From positions 1 to 22,490 of the IMG/VR virus record IMGVR_UViG_3300027971_000242: a stretch of DNA of 22,490 bases; one strand, written 5' to 3'. Below the pieces are notes generated by a model that saw nothing but the letters and a program-made list of their open reading frames with translations, made no database searches and was not told the origin of the DNA. The stretch comes from a virus. The translations under genes were made by a program, and so were the position numbers. Shown here piece by piece: positions 7,380 through 14,645 of the stretch. Numbering within the stretch: the stretch's first letter is position 1; every line of letters begins with the position of its first letter.

Positions 7380-8989
7380 TGAAACCTCTTACAAGAAGTG
7401 AACAGATAAAGGAGATCATCCGATGCGGAAAGGATCCGATCTACTTTATGAAAAATTATGTGAGGATTCAGCACACGGTGCGTGGTCTTATACCGTTTGA
7501 AACTTACGACTTTCAGGATGATTGTGTTAAACAGTTTGAAGAAAATCGCTTTAACATTGTTTTAAAGTCTCGTCAGTTAGGCTTATCAACAGTCACGGCT
7601 GCTTATGCAGTATGGTTTGCGATCTTTAAAAAAGATAAAAATATCCTTGTCATCGCTACAAAACTTTCTACGGCTATGAACTTCATCAAAAAAGTGAAGA
7701 TTATGTTAGACGGTTTACCAAAGTGGCTGTTACTCACAAAGTTTGAACCTACAAAGCAATCAATATCTTTTGCAAATGGTTCACAAATAACTGCAATACC
7801 GACGTCACCAGATGCTGGTCGTTCCGAGGCGCTGTCTCTTCTCATCGTCGACGAAGCTGCATTCATTAGAGACTTTGAAGACATCTGGACCGGTCTATAT
7901 CCAACCTTATCTACTGGTGGTAACGCTATTATCATTTCGACTCCGAATGGTGTTGGAGGACAATACTATCGACTCTGGATGGAAGGTGAGACAAAACAAA
8001 ATGAATTCAACACTATCAAGCTTTCTTGGTGGGTTCATCCTGAGCATGATCAAGAATGGTTTGATAAAGAAACAAAGAATCTTCCAAAACGTAAAGTAGC
8101 CCAAGAGTTTCTTTGCGACTTTATTTCTTCAGGTGACACATTCTTACAGCCTTCAGAACTTGAAAGTCTGAGAGAGTCTATTAGACCTCCTGTTGAAAAG
8201 TCGGGACCACAAAATGCAGTGTGGACGTGGAGGCACCCAGTCGTCGGTAAAAAATACATTATTGCAGCTGACGTCGCTCGAGGAGACGCAGGAGATTTTT
8301 CTACTTTTCATATTGTCGATAATGAATCTTGTGAGGTCGTTGCAGAGTATATGGGAAAAACGCCACCAGACAAGCTCGCAGATCTTTTATTCGAATATGG
8401 AAAAAAATACAACGAAGCTTTGATCTGCCCTGAACAAAATACATTCGGTTATTTTACTTGCGTAAAGCTTCGTGATGACGGGTATCCAAAGTTATATTAT
8501 CAAGGAGCTACGGGTGATCCTTTTGAATATCATTCCATGGACCCGAACGCCGTCCCAGGATTTTCTACTCAAACAAAAACTAGGTCTCAAATATTAACAA
8601 AGTTAGAGGAATTAGCACGTAATTCTGTTCTTAAAGTTTATTCTCAAAGGCTTTACGATCAGCTACAAGCCTTTGTTTGGAACGGTTCTCGTGCTCAAGC
8701 ATCAAAAGATGCTCACGATGATCTTATCATGAGTCTTGCTATCGCGATGTGGCTTGTTGCTGGCGATTCAGGCGTAAATGAACAAGGAATGGCTCTTGCG
8801 TATGCAATGTTAAAAGCTACGACAGTTCAAAGAAATGAAAGCATGCCAGGTGACGTAGCTTCAGTACGACCGGTCCCAAACGCGAACATGCAAAATTTTA
8901 ACAATAGACCACAGGACGTTTATAAACCAAAGGACCCTTCTCAAGTTCGACACACAGATGTGACAGATTTTTCTTGGCTGTATCGTTAA
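7379..8989 (+). CDS. 17: Terminase large subunit (gp17-like ATPase/nuclease)
   Basis: A 536-residue packaging motor. The ATPase half has a Walker A variant SRQLGLST (residues 64-71), Walker B LLIVDEAAF (Asp158, Glu159) and the coupling motif IISTPNG (about 186-192). The C-terminal RNase H-fold nuclease shows IIAADVARGDAGDFS (Asp298), a second acid in ICPEQN (Glu352) and DAHDDLIMSLA (Asp447, Asp448). It pumps DNA into the prohead through the portal encoded downstream and cuts the concatemer. The start is ATG 7379, overlapping the preceding TGA by one base; the TTG three bases earlier is not needed. Length is somewhat short of T4 gp17 (610 residues). I see no inserted intein or intron. The last 60 residues are low-complexity (Asn, Pro, Gln) and end with a conserved-looking DFSWLYR. 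Confidence 0.96.
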   Translation: MKPLTRSEQIKEIIRCGKDPIYFMKNYVRIQHTVRGLIPFETYDFQDDCVKQFEENRFNIVLKSRQLGLSTVTAAYAVWFAIFKKDKNILVIATKLSTAMNFIKKVKIMLDGLPKWLLLTKFEPTKQSISFANGSQITAIPTSPDAGRSEALSLLIVDEAAFIRDFEDIWTGLYPTLSTGGNAIIISTPNGVGGQYYRLWMEGETKQNEFNTIKLSWWVHPEHDQEWFDKETKNLPKRKVAQEFLCDFISSGDTFLQPSELESLRESIRPPVEKSGPQNAVWTWRHPVVGKKYIIAADVARGDAGDFSTFHIVDNESCEVVAEYMGKTPPDKLADLLFEYGKKYNEALICPEQNTFGYFTCVKLRDDGYPKLYYQGATGDPFEYHSMDPNAVPGFSTQTKTRSQILTKLEELARNSVLKVYSQRLYDQLQAFVWNGSRAQASKDAHDDLIMSLAIAMWLVAGDSGVNEQGMALAYAMLKATTVQRNESMPGDVASVRPVPNANMQNFNNRPQDVYKPKDPSQVRHTDVTDFSWLYR

Positions 8990-8991
8990 GA

Positions 8992-9017
8992 AGATCTTAA
9001 TTATGATTAATATCTAT
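8992..9017 (+). promoter_or_regulatory. Intergenic motif, copy 1 of 2 (candidate promoter)
   Basis: AGATCTTA-a-TT-ATGATTAATATCTAT. A near copy stands at 20875-20904 with 23 matching bases and a 4-base gap. Both copies follow a stop codon and precede a gene with a strong ribosome-binding site, which fits a phage promoter or processing site. There is no independent evidence of transcription start. Confidence 0.35.
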
Positions 9018-9035
9018 TACTGCTAGAGGACCACT

Positions 9036-9356
9036 ATGCGTAAAATTACACCTAAAAGACTAAGAGAGATTATTACAGAAGAGATAAGCTTGTTAAAAGA
9101 AGGAGGGGAAGAAGTTAAAGCCGTAGAAGATTTATTCAGAGTTATTAGACCTCTTCTTCAAGCAATTGAGTCTTTTAATGAAAAAGCTCCTGAAAAAGTA
9201 AAGGCTTCAGGTTGCGGTTCAAATAGTACGTTGCAGGCATGCCTACAAGAAATAGAGACAACGCTAAATAGAATTTCTGACTCTCCAAAGGTACATATTG
9301 ACTCAGTTAAACCAAAAGTTAAAAAAGTCGTTTTAAAGCCTGAAAATGTGATGTGA
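9036..9356 (+). CDS. Putative internal head protein with capsid-targeting-like N-terminus
   Basis: A 106-residue protein with a strong ribosome-binding site (AGAGGA, 9025-9030). The N-terminus, KITPKRLREIITEEISLLKEG, is an amphipathic helix that ends L20-K-E22 followed by Gly23. It shares the pattern K/G-[IL]-T-x3-L-[KR]-x-I-[IV]-x-E with the proteins at 13344 and 13836, and more loosely with 20127. In T4, internal head proteins carry a short N-terminal capsid-targeting sequence removed by the gp21 protease after [L/I]-x-E; the arrangement here, between terminase and portal and in a genome that encodes that protease, suggests the same. The remainder is helical, with one Cys pair (C-G-C-G separated from Cys by 8-9 residues), and ends in a basic Val/Lys stretch. 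No family is recognised and the internal-protein role is inference. Confidence 0.6.
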   Translation: MRKITPKRLREIITEEISLLKEGGEEVKAVEDLFRVIRPLLQAIESFNEKAPEKVKASGCGSNSTLQACLQEIETTLNRISDSPKVHIDSVKPKVKKVVLKPENVM

Positions 9357-9404
9357 AGTTATACGACAATTACTTTAGCGTTATTATCTTCAAAAGAAAG
9401 AGCA

Positions 9405-9422
9405 CCGTCCAAGATTGGACGG
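9405..9422 (+). promoter_or_regulatory. 18-bp palindrome just upstream of the portal start
   Basis: CCGTCCAA-GA-TTGGACGG, an 8-bp perfect dyad, ends 10 bases before the ATG at 9433. The right arm holds the only purine-rich stretch (GGACGG) in ribosome-binding position, so an RNA hairpin (about 7 bp with a 4-base loop) would hide it. It is not followed by a T-run, so a terminator role is unlikely. The rest of the 76-base gap from 9357 shows nothing further. Confidence 0.5.
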
Positions 9423-9432
9423 GCAAATTTGT

Positions 9433-11448
9433 ATGGTAAAAGAAAAAGATCAATCGTTATTTCAACGTCTTTCGAAACTTTTTAAGAGTGGTCCTGTAGT
9501 TAAGCGTAAAATACGTACTCTTGACACAGCTGTCGCCGTTGCAGATAAAACAAAATCTTCTGGTGCTTTACTTTTTCAAAAGTCGTTAGCTCCTTCTTAC
9601 GCTACCATTACTGCGAATGCTTATAACTTATCAGAACGTCTGATGAGGTATCAAGATTTTAGCGAAATGGAGTACACTCCTGAGATCGCGGCAGCAATGG
9701 ACATTTATGCTGATGAGACCGTCGCGCAGGATGATAAAGGAAGAGTACTTCACATCTACTCTGATAACGAAAAGATAAAAGAAATTCTTGAAGATTTGTT
9801 CTACAACACATTAAACGTAGAATTTAACCTTCGTTCTTGGGCAAGAAACCTCGTTAAATATGGAGACTTTTTTCTCTATAATGATGTCTCTCCAAAATAT
9901 GGTGTAATTAACGCATTTCCAATACCAGTCAACGAGATTGAACGCGAAGAAAACTATGATCCAAACGATCCCTTTGCCGTACGATATCGTTGGGTAACAT
10001 TAGGAAATAGGACCCTAGAGAACTGGGAAGTAACCCACTTTCGTCTACTCGGCAACGACATGTTCTTGCCTTATGGCTCATCAGTCATCGAGGCCGCTCG
10101 TCGCATTTGGCGTCAATTAATCCTTATTGAGGATGCTATGCTGGTTTATCGAGTCGTCCGCGCTCCGGAGCGTCGTGTTTTCTATATTGATGTTGCCAAT
10201 ATTCCTCCTGAAAACGTTCCGATGTACGTCGAAGAGCAGAGAAAAAATCTTCGTACAAACCAGGTCGTAGATAGAGCAACGGGTCGTCTTGATCTTCGTT
10301 ACGCGCCACTTTCTATCGAAGACGATTACTTTATTCCAGTCCGTGGTGGAGAATCTGGTACAAAGATTGACACGTTGGCAGGTGGTCAAAATGCAGCAGC
10401 CGTTGAAGACGTAGCTTACATCCAAAAGAAGCTGTTCGCTGCTTTAAAGGTTCCAAGAGCTTATCTCGGTTATGATGAGATGTTATCTTCAAAAGCAACG
10501 TTGGCTCAGGAAGACATCAGGTTTTCTAGGACTATCCAAGTTATCCAAAAAGTTCTTATATCTGAATTAAATAAACTTGCAATAATCCATCTGTATTCTA
10601 ACGGTTTTGATTCTGATGATTTACAGAACTTTACTCTGCGCCTCTCTAACCCATCGACGGTTGCTCAGCAACAGAAGCTCGAGTTGTGGAGGTCTAAGTT
10701 TGAGATCGCGGGCTCTTCTCCTGAAGGTATGAGTAGCAAAGAGTTTATCCGTAAGACAATTTGGGGTCTTACAGACGAGCAAATCAGCGATATTGACGAA
10801 CAAAGATATCAAGAAAAGATTGTCGATGCAGCTATCGAAAACGCAAAACCTGAAGGTGAAGAAGCCGCTGAGGACGACGAAGGTGGCGGAGGTGGCGAGC
10901 TCGGTGGGGAAGAAGAGAAAGAACCAGCTGAAGAAGAAGCAGGCGGCGAAGAAGCAGGCGGCGAAGAAGACCTCTTTGCTGGTGATGATATTGAAGAAAA
11001 AGAGCCTTCCGTCGATCTTTTAACTTCTTCAGATGAACCTGACGTTATGCCTGCTTTATACGAAAAAGATAAGCTTCCTGTTAAGGCGCGGTCTCAATTA
11101 AAAAGAGCAATCTATAATCAAAGTCGTAGAAAAAAGAGACACGATCATATACCAAAGTTTAAAGAAATGACAGACTATGATTCTGATGGTATGACTGATC
11201 CTTTTGACTCAGGATGGATGAAATCGATTGTTAGTAATCCGTTCAAAGAGTCGTCGAACAATGAGAGGTCGGCGCCGAAGGTGTCACTGCCACCAGACTT
11301 AAAATCATCTCTGACAAAGATGTCAGAGAAATTAAACTTTGTAAATTCTCCCGAAAGATTTGGTTTGCTGTCAGAAGAAAAAAAGATCAATTATGACTTT
11401 AACGATAACGGCGATTTACTTATCATAGACGAAAATATTGAAAGGTAG
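9433..11448 (+). CDS. 20: Portal protein (gp20-like)
   Basis: A 671-residue portal subunit of the T4 gp20 type; twelve copies form the vertex through which DNA enters and leaves the head. Diagnostic stretches include ERLMRYQDFSEMEYTPEIA, the AMDIYADE segment, YGDFFLYND, RVVRAPERRVFYIDVANIP, and the signature DDYFIPVRGGESGTKIDTL followed by AGGQN and a VAYIQKKLFAALKVPRAYLGYDE helix. T4 gp20 has 524 residues; the excess is a C-terminal extension containing a very acidic Gly/Glu-rich stretch (about residues 474-535) and a basic segment (QSRRKKRHDHIPKFKEM). I chose ATG 9433; the frame also offers TTG 9415, but this lies in a palindrome and would add residues with no conserved content. The acidic tail resembles the acidity of the scaffold and might mediate prohead core contact, an inference. 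Confidence 0.95.
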   Translation: MVKEKDQSLFQRLSKLFKSGPVVKRKIRTLDTAVAVADKTKSSGALLFQKSLAPSYATITANAYNLSERLMRYQDFSEMEYTPEIAAAMDIYADETVAQDDKGRVLHIYSDNEKIKEILEDLFYNTLNVEFNLRSWARNLVKYGDFFLYNDVSPKYGVINAFPIPVNEIEREENYDPNDPFAVRYRWVTLGNRTLENWEVTHFRLLGNDMFLPYGSSVIEAARRIWRQLILIEDAMLVYRVVRAPERRVFYIDVANIPPENVPMYVEEQRKNLRTNQVVDRATGRLDLRYAPLSIEDDYFIPVRGGESGTKIDTLAGGQNAAAVEDVAYIQKKLFAALKVPRAYLGYDEMLSSKATLAQEDIRFSRTIQVIQKVLISELNKLAIIHLYSNGFDSDDLQNFTLRLSNPSTVAQQQKLELWRSKFEIAGSSPEGMSSKEFIRKTIWGLTDEQISDIDEQRYQEKIVDAAIENAKPEGEEAAEDDEGGGGGELGGEEEKEPAEEEAGGEEAGGEEDLFAGDDIEEKEPSVDLLTSSDEPDVMPALYEKDKLPVKARSQLKRAIYNQSRRKKRHDHIPKFKEMTDYDSDGMTDPFDSGWMKSIVSNPFKESSNNERSAPKVSLPPDLKSSLTKMSEKLNFVNSPERFGLLSEEKKINYDFNDNGDLLIIDENIER

Positions 11449-11452
11449 ACAG

Positions 11453-12322
11453 ATGTCAAGATTGCACAACAAGAAGCGTAATACTGCTTTATTATATGAG
11501 TTCTTAGTCAGGACAATTTCTAGCGCTCTTGTTGAGGGCGACAAGAAGAAGTCATCAATGGCCTTAAGAATACTTCGAAAACATTTTAAACCTGGTAGTC
11601 AGTTATATAAAGAGTTTAGGTTGTTTAACGCTTTGCTAAAAACGACTGTAAGCACCGATGGTGTTGCAACCTCAATTTTAAATGAAGCAAGAAATGCTGC
11701 AGTTTCTGCAGATATTTCTTCTTTAGACAGAGAAAAGTCTTTGTTGATTCGCAGCATTAATCATATGATTCAAGATGAAAATTTCTATGATCAGCCAATT
11801 GCAGAGTACAGACTTTACGCAACCATTCAAACTTTACTTAACGAGTGGAGAAAGCCAACTGGTACTGCTGATATTCCTTCTCTTGCAAATTATGAAGAAC
11901 AACTTCGTGAATGGTTACTTTCAGAAAAAAAGAAAGACGATCACGTACTCATCGATGAGTCTCCTGGGACGACCAGACTTTTGATGAAAGTAATGATGAA
12001 GAAGCTCAATGAAAAGTATTCAAACGCTTTGAACGACGATCAACGAGAGATTATAAAAGCTTACGCATTTTCAGCAGCAAATGAAGATCAAGCTACAATC
12101 AAAAAGAAGCTAGAAGAAGTTCGATCAGAGCTTATTGAGTCAATAGAAGAATACACGACTCAAAAATCAGATAATACTTTTTTGGTTAACAAACTGCAGG
12201 ACGCAAAGTCGAAGATTCTTTCTGAGTCTCTTGATACGGTGGACGATTCTGTAGTCTCCAAGTTCATGTTGTATTCCACCCTACGTCAGGAGCTCAACGA
12301 GAGCGAAGGAGAAGAGTCATGA
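11453..12322 (+). CDS. Helical head-assembly protein between portal and protease (unknown, gp67/gp68 position)
   Basis: A 289-residue, largely alpha-helical, charged protein. ATG 11453 is preferred over TTG 11438 because AGGT lies 7 bases before it and the conserved-looking text starts there (NKKRNTALLYEFLVRTISSALVEG). It contains a segment DREKSLLIRSINHMIQDENF and a C-terminal helical region with two or three [L/I]-x-E sites, such as ALVE-G (Glu28) and ILSE-S. It lies where T4 encodes the small prohead core proteins gp67 and gp68, overlapping the end of the portal gene's neighbourhood and sharing an ATGA overlap with the protease gene. I recognise the layout from large marine phages but not a named function. 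A prohead core or scaffold accessory protein processed by the protease is the most economical reading. Confidence 0.7.
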   Translation: MSRLHNKKRNTALLYEFLVRTISSALVEGDKKKSSMALRILRKHFKPGSQLYKEFRLFNALLKTTVSTDGVATSILNEARNAAVSADISSLDREKSLLIRSINHMIQDENFYDQPIAEYRLYATIQTLLNEWRKPTGTADIPSLANYEEQLREWLLSEKKKDDHVLIDESPGTTRLLMKVMMKKLNEKYSNALNDDQREIIKAYAFSAANEDQATIKKKLEEVRSELIESIEEYTTQKSDNTFLVNKLQDAKSKILSESLDTVDDSVVSKFMLYSTLRQELNESEGEES

Positions 12323-12930
12323 AAGATTTGCGCTTATTAAATTCCTATGAAGTCTTCGATTACACACCGGAGATGATTAAGGAATCTCGCGAAAAAAATA
12401 ACGGTAAAGTAATGATGAAGGGCGTTTTACAAAAAGCAGACACGCTCAATCAAAATGGTCGAATTTATCCAATTCATGTGCTGGAGCGTGAGGTTAGAAA
12501 TTATCAAAAGTTTATTGTAGAAAATAGGGCACTTGGAGAGCTAGACCACCCTGATTCTTCTGTCGTCAATCTCAAGAATGTTTCTCACGTTGTTCGCGAA
12601 GCGCATCTCGAAGGTGGAACAGTCTATGGAACAGTTGAACTTCTTGATACACCTTCAGGAAAAATTCTTCAATCGTTGGTTGAGAGTGGCGTGAAACTTG
12701 GTATATCTTCTCGTGGAGTTGGTTCGACCAAAAAACAGGACGATTACCATATTGTACAGGATGACTTCCAACTTATTTGTTGGGACTACGTTTCTGAACC
12801 ATCAACGCCTGGTGCGTTCATGTTACCAGAGGGTCGTAGAATCACTACAGCGGAACTTCAAAAAGTCTTTAATAAATCTGATAGAATTGACAGAATATTA
12901 AACGATATTATTTCTTCTGGAGGTAAATGA
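12319..12930 (+). CDS. 21: Prohead maturation protease (gp21-like, U9/S80 serine protease)
   Basis: A 203-residue protease of the herpes-assemblin/T4 gp21 class. The fold starts VMMKGVLQKADTLNQNGRIYP, a hallmark of this family, followed by ALGELDHPDS with catalytic His77 and VKLGISSRGVGS with catalytic Ser130 or Ser131; a third acidic or polar partner cannot be assigned by eye. T4 gp21 (212 residues, His85/Ser140) is nearly the same size and layout. In the prohead it degrades the scaffold and trims the capsid protein, cutting after Glu in [L/I]-x-E. Its ATG overlaps the previous stop (ATGA), so it is probably translated in proportion to that gene. Substrate sites are plentiful in the scaffold (14646) and at residue 60 of the capsid protein. 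Confidence 0.94.
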   Translation: MKDLRLLNSYEVFDYTPEMIKESREKNNGKVMMKGVLQKADTLNQNGRIYPIHVLEREVRNYQKFIVENRALGELDHPDSSVVNLKNVSHVVREAHLEGGTVYGTVELLDTPSGKILQSLVESGVKLGISSRGVGSTKKQDDYHIVQDDFQLICWDYVSEPSTPGAFMLPEGRRITTAELQKVFNKSDRIDRILNDIISSGGK

Positions 12931-12931
12931 C

Positions 12932-13342
12932 ATGTCTTTAAATAATCCAAAAACAGGACTTAATGCCGCAGCAGAGTTTACGATGTCTGGCGTTCCATGG
13001 GTTTTATCTGGAACTGTATCTGATTCCACAGTGAGGTACCAATTTCCAAAGGTTACAAAAGATATCACAATCATCAATAACAATACGACAGCGGCCCAAA
13101 GATTAAGAGTTGGTTTTACTGAAAATGGAATCAACGGAGTTGGTGGAGCGTATTACATTGCTATTAATGGCGGAAGTAGTTTGACTTTAAATGTTAGAGT
13201 AAAAGAGTTATATCTTTTAAGAGATACGCCAAGTGATGTTTCTGCTAGCATTTGTGCAAGTTTAACTTCAATTGGTTCAGATATGATGCCAGTGTTAACT
13301 GGTTCGATTGGTGGGACGATCTTCTGGGAAGGCGTGGGTTGA
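12932..13342 (+). CDS. Beta-rich virion protein, probable head decoration or fibre protein
   Basis: A 136-residue protein with a strong ribosome-binding site (GGAGG 12919-12923, inside the end of the protease gene). It is short-stranded and Asn/Gly/Ser/Thr-rich: VPWVLSGTVSDSTVRYQFP, ITIINNNTTAAQRLRVGFT, YYIAINGGSSLTLNVRVKELYL. This pattern (regular strands, a conserved aromatic Trp, an NGGSSLTL turn) is that of a small jelly-roll or Ig-like beta sandwich. Only one Cys and no signal peptide. Similar small proteins sit among head genes of marine T4-like phages and are annotated as structural proteins; I cannot assign a specific one. The protein at 20979 is of the same general type. The stop is one base from the following ATG, so the two are in one transcript. 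Confidence 0.68.
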   Translation: MSLNNPKTGLNAAAEFTMSGVPWVLSGTVSDSTVRYQFPKVTKDITIINNNTTAAQRLRVGFTENGINGVGGAYYIAINGGSSLTLNVRVKELYLLRDTPSDVSASICASLTSIGSDMMPVLTGSIGGTIFWEGVG

Positions 13343-13343
13343 T

Positions 13344-13772
13344 ATGGGAATTACTAAGAACCAGCTTAAGTCGATTGTTAAAGAGTGTTTAGTTGAAATT
13401 CTTTCAGAAGGAATGGGGCCATCAGTTAATTCTTCAATTAATGAAGCTTCTAGGAAAGTTTTAAGACAACCAACCAACCAATTGTCAACATCCCAAAAGT
13501 TGAATCAGCAAAAGACGAAGTTGCAGACTTCTGCTTTAAAAGAAGCGATTCGTCGTGAAGCGGGAGGAAATGACATGATGGCAGCAATTTTAGCAGACAC
13601 TGCTACAAACACTCTTCCATCTATGCTGGAAAATGATAGAACAAAAGTAACTCCCAGCGTTGGTGGCTCTATAGAAAGAGTTGTTGCTTCTCATGACCCC
13701 GAAGAGTTATTCGGAGAAGAGGCTGCTTCAAAGTGGGCCGATCTAGCATTTACGGGTTTGTCTAAGAAATGA
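13344..13772 (+). CDS. Putative internal or scaffold-associated head protein with capsid-targeting-like N-terminus
   Basis: A 142-residue protein. ATG 13344, one base after the previous stop, is chosen over an upstream TTG (13308), which would overlap the preceding gene and only add an unrelated segment. The N-terminal helix GITKNQLKSIVKECLVEILSEG matches that of the 9036 product and ends L20-S-E22 followed by Gly23, the same residue number as there. The middle is Gln/Ser/Lys-rich and looks disordered; a helix follows (GGNDMMAAILADTATNTLPSML) and the C-terminus is EEAASKWADLAFTGLSKK. This end resembles the C-terminus of the scaffold core (DRWAKLAGIK) in its W-A-x-L-A core, suggesting that both termini address common prohead partners. 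Function unproven. Confidence 0.62.
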   Translation: MGITKNQLKSIVKECLVEILSEGMGPSVNSSINEASRKVLRQPTNQLSTSQKLNQQKTKLQTSALKEAIRREAGGNDMMAAILADTATNTLPSMLENDRTKVTPSVGGSIERVVASHDPEELFGEEAASKWADLAFTGLSKK

Positions 13773-13778
13773 TGTAAA

Positions 13779-13798
13779 TTTTTTCGTATTTTTTTTTT
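13779..13798 (+). other. Poly-T tracts in the gap before gene 13836
   Basis: The gap holds a T6 run (13779-13784) and, five bases later, a T10 run (13789-13798). No G+C-rich hairpin stands upstream, so it is not a standard intrinsic terminator; it may be promoter spacer DNA or a pause site. The TTTCG and CGAAA that flank the T10 run could pair, but with the T-run in the loop. Confidence 0.4.
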
Positions 13799-13835
13799 AT
13801 CGAAATATTTAGCAATTGTTGCAGGAGAAATTATT

Positions 13836-14075
13836 ATGAAACTTACAAGTAAATTACTCAAGAAGATCATTGAAGAAGAAGTTGCCAAGTTTGGAGACAT
13901 GAAGGATGTCGAAGACGTCAAGGCTGATGAGGTCGAGGCGGATGAGTTTGGTTCTGACAAGGCTCTTGAGAAGAAGATCGACTACATTAAGGCTCTTAAG
14001 ATTGAAGAGGCACGTCTTCGTAATCGTCTAAAGAAGATTGCTGAAGCCCGCGACCGCGCTTTACGCAACATTTGA
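13836..14075 (+). CDS. Small helical head-region protein with shared N-terminal helix
   Basis: A 79-residue, highly charged protein with AGGAG 8 bases before its ATG. N-terminus MKLTSKLLKKIIEEEVAKFG follows the same pattern as the 9036 and 13344 products ([IL]-T-x3-L-[KR]-x-I-I/V-x-E) but lacks an L-x-E at residues 20-22 (the nearest is I12-E-E14), so it is the weakest member of the group. The rest is acidic (DVEDVKADEVEADEFGSD) and then a strongly predicted coiled coil (ALKIEEARLRNRLKKIAEARDRALRNI). No catalytic motif. It is probably a small scaffold-associated or internal protein; I do not know the family. Confidence 0.6.
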   Translation: MKLTSKLLKKIIEEEVAKFGDMKDVEDVKADEVEADEFGSDKALEKKIDYIKALKIEEARLRNRLKKIAEARDRALRNI

Positions 14076-14108
14076 ATTTTGTTTTATAATATTTGAAAGG
14101 CGATTGTT

Positions 14109-14597
14109 ATGGGAACACCAGGCAGCGGAAGATATACAACTTACTTACCTGTTAAAAGCTCTAAGACCGACAGACTCTTGAAGCTATTTAAGAATGGACT
14201 TAGTGCTCTTTACAACGATAAAGAAACTAACTCCCTTGCCGCGAAAGAGGCAGTCGCCGTCGCTAAGTCTGTTATAGACGGAAAAGGCGATGTAGACATG
14301 TTTGGCACAGGTGTCGATTTGACATATGGAAAAGCGCCAAATACAGCAGACGTTAAGTGGACAAAATCAGGAGATCCTGCAAATGCATATGCCCCTGATC
14401 TATCTTCTCCCGGGCCTGGAAAGACAGGCGGCGTCGATAAAGATGTTGATCCAAAGCTTTCTCCAGAAGACATCAAACCTAATTTTGATTCGAAGAAGCC
14501 AAGCGTCAATGCGACATCTCCTTCTGCGACTTCCCATCGTCTTGGCACAACTTCGTTGGGAGAAAACCTTGAGGGCGGAAAGAGCTCTGTTGAATAA
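14109..14597 (+). CDS. Unknown head-region protein with basic N-terminus and disordered acidic tail
   Basis: A 162-residue protein with AAAGG 8 bases before the ATG. Residues 1-60 look ordered: MGTPGSGRYTTYLPVKSS, then a helix TDRLLKLFKNGLSALYND and a second one SLAAKEAVAVAKSVIDG. After residue 70 it becomes Pro/Gly/Ser/Asp-rich and disordered-looking (SSPGPGKTGGVDKDVDPKL and so on). There are no Cys residues and no membrane or signal segment. It lies between small helical head genes and the scaffold gene and shares their + strand late-operon arrangement, so a virion or assembly role is likely. I cannot name a family. One possible protease site (LGE at about 152-154) is not enough to claim processing. 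Confidence 0.6.
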   Translation: MGTPGSGRYTTYLPVKSSKTDRLLKLFKNGLSALYNDKETNSLAAKEAVAVAKSVIDGKGDVDMFGTGVDLTYGKAPNTADVKWTKSGDPANAYAPDLSSPGPGKTGGVDKDVDPKLSPEDIKPNFDSKKPSVNATSPSATSHRLGTTSLGENLEGGKSSVE

Positions 14598-14645
14598 CTC
14601 CGATCTAGTTAATAGTTAATGAGTATAAGAGAGGTCTGAGAAGGT

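Noticed and set aside
9415-9432. TTG at 9415 as the portal start
   Set aside because: It lies in the palindrome and adds residues without conserved content; ATG 9433 fits the family's N-terminus better.
10855-11030. Acidic Gly/Glu-rich repeats in the portal gene as a tandem repeat or recombination hot spot
   Set aside because: Short degenerate GAA/GGC repeats (EEAGGEEAGGEE) are explained by an acidic disordered tail.
13308-13343. TTG at 13308 as the start of the 13344 gene
   Set aside because: It would overlap the previous gene by 35 bases and displace the N-terminal helix that matches the 9036 product.
13779-13798. Intrinsic terminator at the poly-T tract
   Set aside because: No G+C-rich stem precedes the T-run; only a weak 5-bp pairing that would place the T-run in the loop.
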